Shown here piece by piece: positions 16,832 through 23,155 of a stretch of DNA of 23,155 nucleotides. Position 1 is the first letter of the stretch, and each line of letters begins with the position of its first letter. This stretch comes from a virus, in the IMG/VR virus record IMGVR_UViG_3300030202_003123, positions 1,277-24,431 of that record; one strand, written 5' to 3'. Under the pieces are notes generated by a model. The model was not told the DNA's origin and made no database searches. It worked only from the letters and a program-made list of their open reading frames with translations. The translations under genes and the position numbers were made by a program.

Positions 16832-16859
16832 AATTTTATTTGCTTTTAAATGTTAATAA

Positions 16860-16883
16860 AAGATCCCACCGAAGCGGGATCTT
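16860..16883 (-). terminator. Rho-independent terminator with cUUCGg loop after the 101-residue gene
   Basis: On the minus strand AAGATCCCGC pairs with GTGGGATCTT (10 pairs, one G-T) around a UUCG tetraloop closed by C-G, an exceptionally stable loop type. TTTTATTAAC follows. It starts 12 bases past the stop of the 101-residue gene. Confidence 0.8.
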
Positions 16884-16895
16884 ACTTTATTTTAA

Positions 16896-17201
16896 TTAAC
16901 TGTGAGATTGAACACAATCAGAAACCGCGTAAGTAGAAGTATCAATTGATACAAGTTCACCTGGGTTTTGTTGTGCTTCTCTAAGAGCATCAACTACTAG
17001 TTTAATAAAAGTTGGTACTGCAGCTCCAACAGCAGCATGAGTCAAAGTAATAATTTGATTCTTGTCAGCAACCATAGCGTAAGTAATTACGGTAGAAGTA
17101 GATCCTCCTGTAACTGCTACTATGTTGTCTGTTGGAATTGGTTTTGTAGTGTTTTCTGATCCTGTTCCAGAACCAGCTACCGTCACATAAATATAGCTCA
17201 T
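16896..17201 (-). CDS. Putative small head protein, 101 residues
   Basis: This is the first gene after the major capsid gene. The protein is short and beta-rich (MSYIYVTVAGSGTGSENTTK, VITYAMVADKNQIITLTHAA) with one helix at about 65-78 (FIKLVVDALREAQQNPGE) ending in a PG turn, then VSIDTSTYAVSD and an unusual CVQSHS end. No known domain is recognised. Hairpin terminators lie on both sides (17228-17249 and 16860-16883), which isolates it as a short unit and fits an abundant capsid-decorating or cement protein expressed with, or shortly after, the capsid protein. That role is inference. The leader TTTTAAAATAGAAATTATG lacks a Shine-Dalgarno sequence. Confidence 0.7.
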   Translation of the reverse strand: MSYIYVTVAGSGTGSENTTKPIPTDNIVAVTGGSTSTVITYAMVADKNQIITLTHAAVGAAVPTFIKLVVDALREAQQNPGELVSIDTSTYAVSDCVQSHS

Positions 17202-17227
17202 AATTTCTATTTTAAAATGTTAATAAA

Positions 17228-17249
17228 GAGAGTGACCTAAGCCACTCTC
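17228..17249 (-). terminator. Rho-independent terminator after the major capsid gene
   Basis: On the minus strand GAGAGTGGC pairs with GTCACTCTC (9 pairs, one G-T) around a TTAG loop, followed by TTTATTAA. It starts 12 bases past the capsid stop codon. The short T tract suggests partial rather than complete termination. Confidence 0.75.
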
Positions 17250-17261
17250 ATTATATAAATA

Positions 17262-18737
17262 TTAAGCTCCTTGGAATAATACGAAATTATTAGCAGCTTG
17301 AGTTACTAAACATCTTTCAGTTAAGAAATTAACTTTCATTACATCTAGATCAGAAGTGTAAGCACCTCCAACAGAACCAGTGATCCAAGATTTAAATCTT
17401 CTATCCTCTGTTTCTGAAGCTCTGTATCGAACGTGTAAGAATGGACGTCTAATATTAGAACCTAACATTTGATCATATACTGTCGAAGTTCCAGCAGGAA
17501 CTAAAACACCATCAATTGCGTTAGACATACCTCTAGTAGTAGCATCGTTTAGATATTTCCAATCAGTTTTGTAGAAGTCATAAGAACCTCTTCTGAAACC
17601 AGAAAATCCAAAGTTTAACGCCATTTCAGCTTCGTTGTCAAAAAGACCATAAGAAGCAGCAGCAGTTGAAGCGTAGTTACCATTCATAGCAGCGATCATA
17701 TCATCGAAATCAAGAGCAGTAGCTCTAGATAAAAATAACATGTTTTCTTCAATAGCACCTTGCTTATCTAATTGCTTAAGGATTTCATCGAAATCTCCTA
17801 ATGCACCTGAACCAGGAGCAGCAGCACCAGCAAAACCAGAGTATACATTACCTCTTGCTTCGATAGCAGCAAATAAACCTTCAGTACCTTTGATGTTTTG
17901 TGCAGCACCACCTGGAGTAAAACCAGCACCAAAAGGTGTAGCAGCATTAGTCATAAGTTCACCTTCAACTAATCCCATCTCCATGTAATCTTCAAATCTA
18001 AGTCTAGTTTCAGACTCAGCTTTTAGATACCATAAGAAACCAGATGTTCCATCTTCAGTAGCAACTTCGATCCAACCAATTTGAGCAGCATCAGAACCAC
18101 TTAACTCATAATTATCTTTCATAATAATTGGTGAGTTGTTGTAAGTTGTAACACCAGGCTCAATAGCTCCAGACATTCCGTTACTTCCTTTTGGAAATTC
18201 AGAACCGTATACAAATAAGCTGTTAGTAGCAGCACCTGTAACGATACCAGCTGGAATAGCAGCAGCAGTTGTTTCGTATAACTCACAAGTTAAAGTATAA
18301 CCTGTAGCGTTGATAGCAGTTACTAAAGCTTTAGCAGTAACTAAACCAGTAGCATTGTCAGAAACTAAAATTGTATTACCAACTCTAACACCTGAAGTAG
18401 CAGGGTTACCAGCACCAGGAGTGATAGTAACTGTAACTGTTGCACCAGCACCAGCAGCAACTTGTACGGTGTTGTACGCTACGTGTAATCTATTTTGTTC
18501 AGACCAAATTACTTGATCAGAAGTCATTGGCATTTCAGCGCCAACCATTCTTAAAAATCCAGATAAGGTTCTGTTACCATATCTCTCTACCTCTTGCTCA
18601 TAAAGCTCAGGTAAGTATTGTTGTGCCCACTGCGAAACAGCTAGGTTATTAAAGTCAAGATAGTTATCTTGAACCGTAACCTGGTTCGGCATAGGTACGA
18701 TTGATGCGGGAAAACTCCCACCTGTTACAAAGCTCAT
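17262..18737 (-). CDS. Major capsid protein, crAss-like HK97-fold candidate, 491 residues
   Basis: The protein has the size, composition and place of a phage major capsid protein: after portal and scaffold, followed by a terminator, and with even Ala/Gly-rich codons (many GCA and GGT) unlike its AT-richer neighbours, consistent with high expression. The segment GWIEVATEDGTSGFLWYLKA (221-240) followed by ESETRLRFEDYMEM (241-254) matches the crAss-like capsid pattern I know. The C-terminal half contains the mixed domain typical of the fold (MLFLSRATALDFDDMIAA at 333-350, RRPFLHVRYRASETEDRRFK at 430-449). Residues 93-185 are a Thr/Val/Gly-rich beta insertion. No protease gene is visible, so maturation cleavage is uncertain. 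The leader CAAAAACTATAAATTATG is A/T-rich without a Shine-Dalgarno sequence. Confidence 0.85.
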   Translation of the reverse strand: MSFVTGGSFPASIVPMPNQVTVQDNYLDFNNLAVSQWAQQYLPELYEQEVERYGNRTLSGFLRMVGAEMPMTSDQVIWSEQNRLHVAYNTVQVAAGAGATVTVTITPGAGNPATSGVRVGNTILVSDNATGLVTAKALVTAINATGYTLTCELYETTAAAIPAGIVTGAATNSLFVYGSEFPKGSNGMSGAIEPGVTTYNNSPIIMKDNYELSGSDAAQIGWIEVATEDGTSGFLWYLKAESETRLRFEDYMEMGLVEGELMTNAATPFGAGFTPGGAAQNIKGTEGLFAAIEARGNVYSGFAGAAAPGSGALGDFDEILKQLDKQGAIEENMLFLSRATALDFDDMIAAMNGNYASTAAASYGLFDNEAEMALNFGFSGFRRGSYDFYKTDWKYLNDATTRGMSNAIDGVLVPAGTSTVYDQMLGSNIRRPFLHVRYRASETEDRRFKSWITGSVGGAYTSDLDVMKVNFLTERCLVTQAANNFVLFQGA

Positions 18738-18755
18738 AATTTATAGTTTTTGAGT

Positions 18756-19904
18756 TTATTTATTTCTTGTTTTTATTTTTAACTTCGAGCTATTTGCACC
18801 ACTTATTGCTTTTACTTTCATTCCATTTATAAATACTTCACCACTACTTGATTGTCGTAGTTCACCACTTATATTTTTAGACTTAGCAGTCATATCTTTA
18901 ATTGCATCGGTTTTACCTTGCTCATAAAAATGACTAGCTATAGTATCTGCATTACGTGCTGCATAGATTGCTTTGTGATATCCTTGATAATCTTTTACAT
19001 TGCCTTTGTCATCTAGGAACGTCCCAAACACTTCTGACAAGTTTGATTGATTGGATGCAACTTCACTCGGGTTATTTACTCCATACCTAAATCTTTTTTC
19101 TCCTAAGTTAAACTCAAAACCTTTGAAATCCTCTGAGAAAAGTTTATTAGTATCTTTTTTAAACACATTGTGACGTTGTGATATAGCTTCTTGCTCTTTG
19201 TTATATCTATTGAAAAAGTCCATAGCTTTCTGGTGCTCTTGAGTTACTCCGGGTCTCAACTTGATCTCCTCATAGTATTTACTCTTTAAGTCGTCCATAT
19301 AGCTTCTGGCTTTTGCAACTTCTTCTTTCATTGCGAGTTTCTTTTTTCGGATATCTCGCTCCTCATCCATATCTTCATCGTAAGCAAATTTATCATCCAT
19401 AAGAAAATTAATTTCTTCAGAATCTAAATGTGGTTTACTATGTAGATAATATTCTTTTAATATTGTTTCATCATTAACAGTACTATAATCAGCATTTAAT
19501 CTAATATAGTCTTTTAAATCTCCACCTGTTTCTTTCATAAACTTTACCAGTTTTTCTACGTTTTCTGGTAAATCTATTTCAGGATTTTGTTTAGCTTGTT
19601 CTGCTACAGCAGGTTCAAGTTCAGTTTCTTTTTCACCAATATTTATTTCCTCTAATGGAGGTTTTTCTTCTTTAACTTCTTCGGTAGCTTTACTTTCGGT
19701 GTTTCCTTCTCCCACCTCTTGGCCATTGCTGGGAAGTTCGCGTACATCCACTTTCGTTGTGCTTGACTCTTGAACGGCATCTTCTTCTTTTTTAGTTAAA
19801 TCTAGTTTTACTGGTTCCTTTTTGTTTGTTAACTTTTTAGGTCTTCCAGGTTTTCTCTTCATTTTAAATTCACCTTCTTGAGGTACTGTTTCTTTTGTTG
19901 ACAT
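18756..19904 (-). CDS. Scaffold-like capsid assembly protein with N-terminal AT-hook-like motif, 382 residues
   Basis: It lies between the portal and major capsid genes, the usual place of a scaffolding protein, and has the expected make-up: almost no hydrophobic core, very rich in Lys, Glu and Asp, and largely helical. Residues 16-24 read KRKPGRPKK, an AT-hook-like minor-groove DNA-binding motif. Residues 40-110 are acidic low-complexity. About 110-260 form charged helices (KKKLAMKEEVAKARSYMDDL). The C-terminal part (YHKAIYAARNADTIASHFYE, then KSKNISGELRQSS) looks conserved and folded, and may be the capsid-binding end. The last residues are basic (SKLKIKTRNK). Gaps are 22 bases from the portal gene and 18 bases to the capsid gene. 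Scaffolding is inferred from place and composition; a DNA-bound internal head protein is the main alternative. Confidence 0.7.
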   Translation of the reverse strand: MSTKETVPQEGEFKMKRKPGRPKKLTNKKEPVKLDLTKKEEDAVQESSTTKVDVRELPSNGQEVGEGNTESKATEEVKEEKPPLEEINIGEKETELEPAVAEQAKQNPEIDLPENVEKLVKFMKETGGDLKDYIRLNADYSTVNDETILKEYYLHSKPHLDSEEINFLMDDKFAYDEDMDEERDIRKKKLAMKEEVAKARSYMDDLKSKYYEEIKLRPGVTQEHQKAMDFFNRYNKEQEAISQRHNVFKKDTNKLFSEDFKGFEFNLGEKRFRYGVNNPSEVASNQSNLSEVFGTFLDDKGNVKDYQGYHKAIYAARNADTIASHFYEQGKTDAIKDMTAKSKNISGELRQSSSGEVFINGMKVKAISGANSSKLKIKTRNK

Positions 19905-19923
19905 AATATAATATAATAATTAA
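19903..19923 (-). promoter_or_regulatory. AT-only 21-base repeat leader, copy 2
   Basis: It is identical to 15813-15833 and runs into the ATG of the scaffold-like gene, filling the 22-base gap after the portal gene. It may be a promoter or translation-initiation element for the head module. Confidence 0.4.
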
Positions 19924-19926
19924 TAA

Positions 19927-22380
19927 TTACTCAGGTTGTAACTGAACTTGTCCTTGATTACCCATCATCCCAGGAGGTGGCGGTAATGGTGGCTCAGCTC
20001 CACCTAAGTTTGGTGTTGCGTTTGATTCAAAGTCAGTAGGTAATAAATCATTTTTTCTTTGATCTATTAACTTGCTTTGCTGCGTGGCTTGTATTCTTGT
20101 TCTTTCGTCTTTACGATCTTCAATGTCTTTTTCTTTTTGAGACATTTGTTTAAGATCCATTGTTTTTAATTGTTGATCGTAACCAAATTGTTGAGACATA
20201 AGCTCTTTTTTAATCTGACCATCAACTTGCATTTGCTGTATTTGAAATTCAGATTTACCTTTTTCAATCTGAAGTGAAGTCTCAGCTATTGCTTGCTGCT
20301 TTTGAACTTCATACATAGCAGCTTTTTCTGCCGTCTCTTGGTTAGCTTGTGCTTGAGCTTGTATGTTAGCTTGTTGCATTTGCTGATCTCTAGCTTGCTT
20401 TTGTTTTCTTCTTTTCTTTAATAACTCATTAGCAAGTTTCAAGTTGTTTATATTCCTGATATCTATAGCATCTTCTAAGTCTATACTTCCTTGTTGCAAT
20501 GCAACTTGAATGTTTTGTTCTAGTTGAGCTTTTTCTTCATCATCAGGTTCTAATTCTATAAATATCCCAAAGTCATGTAGATTAGCATCTCTTATTTCGT
20601 CTAGTGTAGCAACGTTGAAAGTAGATACACTGTTTTGCAGAGCCATTCTAGTTAACGGAAACATTAAAGAATCAGTTGCTCTAAGCGCTATACTCTCACA
20701 AGTTTTTAAAGTTAAAAACAAACTAGCTTGCAATATGTGTCTAGTGGCTACATTTGAATTAGCAGCAGCTAACTTCTGTAAACCTACTAAAGCATTTTTA
20801 TCTGGAGTACTTGCGTCTCTAGCTTCATTAAGTCCGGTTACATCTCTTATCATTTGTAAGTAATACTGATAAGTAGATATTAACGCTTGAATCTTTTGAC
20901 CACCGCTAGAACTTTGTAATTCTTGTATAGGAACTTTACCACGATTCATTTCACCATCTTGGGTTAATGACCTACCAACTACAGATCCAGTTTGAAAATA
21001 CATATTCAACGCTTCTGCTGGGTTATAGTTTGTTCCATTGCCTAAATCAACCTCTGCTAGTCCATCCATGTCTAAGTAAACACCATCTGGAACCATACGA
21101 GAAATAACTTGTTGCAGCTTTAACGATGTAATTTGTATCATATCAGCAAATCCAGTTATCCTACTTACTAAAGAATCTATTCTACCTCTATACATTCTTG
21201 GAGCTACAATATTGTAACTCATATTAACTTTAACAGTGTCTCCATAAGGCTTAGTCATGTTTTCAGCTAATTCCCACTTTAACATGTTTTCAAATCCTAA
21301 TACTTTAGCTCCTGAGTATAACACTTCAATAGCTCTAAATGCTTTCTTAAAGTTTTCTGTTTCTGGTGGATTAAACGTATCTGTTTTTTCTAAAGACTTT
21401 TCTAAACCAGAAGCTGTTTCTTTAATTTTCCAAACTTGATTAGCGTAAGACTTCCACTCAAAGAATAATACTTGAATACTTTGATCATTTGTTCTACCGT
21501 TCCAAGATCTAGAATAAGTTCTATTTCCTTGGTACTGCTGTATCTTCATTAGCTCATCAGCAGTAAGATTAGGAAATTGTTTTTTAATCTCTACTAAACT
21601 TAAATTTCTCACCTCACCTACGTAATATAAATCTTCAAAGTTAGGATCTTCAGTGTATGAATAAACAATCCTAGCAGGATCAACATAGTCTATAACAATA
21701 CCTTCTGACTTGTTAAAGCTAGTTTTAACTGCGGCTATACCTAAAACAGTTAAATCATAGTTTAATCTTTTCCTAACTAAATGATATTTGTTTTTATCTA
21801 GTACTTGGTTTATTAATTCTTCTTCTGCAATCTCTATAGAATCTTTATAGTTTAATTGCATGTGAGTTGGAAGCTCATCTATACTAGCTGGACTGTTTTC
21901 GTTTTTTTCACTTTTAGAAAGATCAATACCAAACTGTTGTTGAACCTGAGCATCAAATTGCTGAAGCTGAATATCTTCTATTATGTTCTGGGCGTACTGA
22001 GTTCTCTTCTTTATAGACTCAGGATCTTGAGCCATAGTCTTAACTTCATAACTACGTTGTGACATTCCATTAACTACTATATCTACAAACTTAGATATAA
22101 CAGGTACAGGTTTCCAGTCTAAATTCAAATAAGATAAATCTCCATTTATAGAAAGTTCATCTTTATATTTTTGTACAGACTGCTCACCTCTAGCATATAA
22201 CCTCAAATTATGAAAGTTGTTATAAGTAGAATCAAATCTATAACCATTGTTCATTTGGTTACTAAACCATTCCCCTTCAATAGCTCGAGCTACCTTTAAT
22301 CCATACTCCCAAGTCTGCTTTTCTGCATCAGGTACCACCTGATCTGGAAACGAACTATTATTACTTGTATAAATCTGCAT
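19927..22380 (-). CDS. Portal protein, crAss-like, 817 residues
   Basis: Portal proteins form the dodecameric ring at one capsid vertex through which terminase packs DNA and to which the tail ring proteins attach. Family signs are the early WKPVPVISKFVDIVVNGM segment (89-106), a DYDLTVLG-like helix with VDPARIVY, the long helical stretch after MVPDGVYLDMDGLAEVD, and VTGLNEARDASTPDKNALVG (about 514-533), which I associate with crAss-like portals. Residues 646-778 are a very long charged Gln/Lys/Glu-rich coiled coil, plausibly the C-terminal barrel that projects into the head. The protein ends in a Pro-rich tail (EPPLPPPPGMM). Length is in the range I expect for this group. The ATG directly abuts the terminase stop with no spacer, so translation of the two is probably coupled. 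Confidence 0.9.
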   Translation of the reverse strand: MQIYTSNNSSFPDQVVPDAEKQTWEYGLKVARAIEGEWFSNQMNNGYRFDSTYNNFHNLRLYARGEQSVQKYKDELSINGDLSYLNLDWKPVPVISKFVDIVVNGMSQRSYEVKTMAQDPESIKKRTQYAQNIIEDIQLQQFDAQVQQQFGIDLSKSEKNENSPASIDELPTHMQLNYKDSIEIAEEELINQVLDKNKYHLVRKRLNYDLTVLGIAAVKTSFNKSEGIVIDYVDPARIVYSYTEDPNFEDLYYVGEVRNLSLVEIKKQFPNLTADELMKIQQYQGNRTYSRSWNGRTNDQSIQVLFFEWKSYANQVWKIKETASGLEKSLEKTDTFNPPETENFKKAFRAIEVLYSGAKVLGFENMLKWELAENMTKPYGDTVKVNMSYNIVAPRMYRGRIDSLVSRITGFADMIQITSLKLQQVISRMVPDGVYLDMDGLAEVDLGNGTNYNPAEALNMYFQTGSVVGRSLTQDGEMNRGKVPIQELQSSSGGQKIQALISTYQYYLQMIRDVTGLNEARDASTPDKNALVGLQKLAAANSNVATRHILQASLFLTLKTCESIALRATDSLMFPLTRMALQNSVSTFNVATLDEIRDANLHDFGIFIELEPDDEEKAQLEQNIQVALQQGSIDLEDAIDIRNINNLKLANELLKKRRKQKQARDQQMQQANIQAQAQANQETAEKAAMYEVQKQQAIAETSLQIEKGKSEFQIQQMQVDGQIKKELMSQQFGYDQQLKTMDLKQMSQKEKDIEDRKDERTRIQATQQSKLIDQRKNDLLPTDFESNATPNLGGAEPPLPPPPGMMGNQGQVQLQPE

Positions 22381-23155
22381 TTATTCTATTATTTTTGAAG
22401 TTAATCCTTTGTTGTCATACTTTTTAAACTCTAATCTCATCTTTTGAGAAATTCTATTTTGAACAGGTCTATATTTATTTTTGTTACAAGCCATTAAAGC
22501 TAAACCAGAACTTATTGAAGCATCGTGCTTGGTTCTTTTATTTATGTCAAACCTTGCCCAATCTTCTAATGTTCTCTGCAAATACATATCACCATAGCTT
22601 TCATCTAATCTACCAACATGAGTATCTATATAAGATTCAATAGCCGCAGCATGTGCCTGCTTAACATCTTCACTAGAGTTAGGTATACCACCTATTTCTC
22701 TTTCTGTAACCGATAGCTTGTGTGTTAGTTTGTCTGGTCTGTTTATAGAAAAATCCCTATATCCTCTACGTTTTAAATAGTATAGTAATCTAGGTTTGTT
22801 ATTCTCTGCTAATATAGGCATACCATAAAAATGTAATGCCATTAATACATCTTCAAAAAATATTTCAGCTGTAGGAGGTCTAGATATATATTCTAAAAAA
22901 AAATGATTAGGTGGCACATCTTCCATGCTATATTTAGTTAGTCCATGTAGTGCACCATTAGAACCTCTTCCATCTACAGTTCCACTAATATCGTAACTAT
23001 CACAACCAAATGCGCCAACGTGTTCATTTCCAGGATACTTCCTCCCATTTTTTATTATCACTTGGTTTTGTAAACTTTTAGGTGGAACCCAGGTAATAAA
23101 GAACCTACCGTTTAGGCTAGGGACAAATATTACTCTTGTATCTATAATACCATTC
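22381..23155 (-). CDS. terL: Terminase large subunit, C-terminal nuclease domain, partial
   Basis: The frame is open to the right edge, leaving 257 complete codons of the C-terminal part; the ATPase domain lies outside. A GTG at 23061 could be mistaken for a start, but the protein continues upstream of it. The segment is the RNase H-like headful nuclease that cuts concatemeric DNA during packaging. Counting from the first full codon at the edge, GAFGCDSYDISGT places the first catalytic acid near 52, ILAENNK gives a glutamate near 117, and KHDASISSGLALMA gives the last aspartate near 211. These match the three-acid layout of terminase nucleases. SNGALHGLTK after the first acid fits the second strand of the fold. 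The stop is followed immediately by the portal start, the usual terminase-portal order. Confidence 0.88.
   Translation of the reverse strand, partial: NGIIDTRVIFVPSLNGRFFITWVPPKSLQNQVIIKNGRKYPGNEHVGAFGCDSYDISGTVDGRGSNGALHGLTKYSMEDVPPNHFFLEYISRPPTAEIFFEDVLMALHFYGMPILAENNKPRLLYYLKRRGYRDFSINRPDKLTHKLSVTEREIGGIPNSSEDVKQAHAAAIESYIDTHVGRLDESYGDMYLQRTLEDWARFDINKRTKHDASISSGLALMACNKNKYRPVQNRISQKMRLEFKKYDNKGLTSKIIE

Noticed and set aside
17740-18652. Plus-strand open frames across the capsid gene
   Set aside because: They result from the low stop frequency opposite Ala/Gly-rich capsid codons.
22381-23061. Terminase fragment starting at GTG 23061 as a complete small gene
   Set aside because: The frame stays open upstream to the edge with plausible protein sequence, and the nuclease domain needs the upstream strand.

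Overview
The window is a structural-gene block of a tailed, podovirus-like phage. Every gene I can support lies on the minus strand, so transcription runs from position 23155 towards position 1. The order is terminase large subunit (C-terminal part), portal, scaffold-like protein, major capsid protein, three small head proteins, a conserved unknown, two connector/ring-like proteins, a very large tail ('muzzle'-like) protein, a second tail protein, and three internal/ejection-type proteins. The last of these is a giant protein that runs off the left edge. No stretch over 300 bases lacks a gene, and I see no tRNA, CRISPR array, integrase or insertion sequence.

Gene order and remembered family signatures point to a crAss-like (Crassvirales-related) phage or a marine relative. 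The signatures are the portal segment around residue 514, the capsid segment around residue 220, the C-terminal RGKSKWIKH of the 390-residue protein and the RMNRDLDARLVPSGEYR start of the 1311-residue protein. The DNA is AT-rich. Start codons follow A/T-rich leaders without a Shine-Dalgarno sequence, which fits a Bacteroidota (probably flavobacterial) host. This taxonomy is inference from motifs and was not tested by a search.

Region by region: 19927-23155 is the packaging module (TerL, portal). 15039-19904 is the head module. It contains three rho-independent hairpins, placed after the capsid gene, after the 101-residue gene and after the 256-residue gene, so it probably yields several transcripts of different abundance. 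6870-14979 is the neck/tail module, tightly packed with gaps of 0-7 bases or a 1-base overlap. 1-6859 holds three presumed internal virion proteins, of which the giant one carries an HETLH zinc-peptidase-like motif.

The most unusual feature is a beta-rich cassette with a G-x-G-[YF]-x-x-G-D core. It recurs in at least four different virion proteins. One pair, in the 347- and 1311-residue proteins, is similar enough to suggest a domain copied between structural genes of the same phage.
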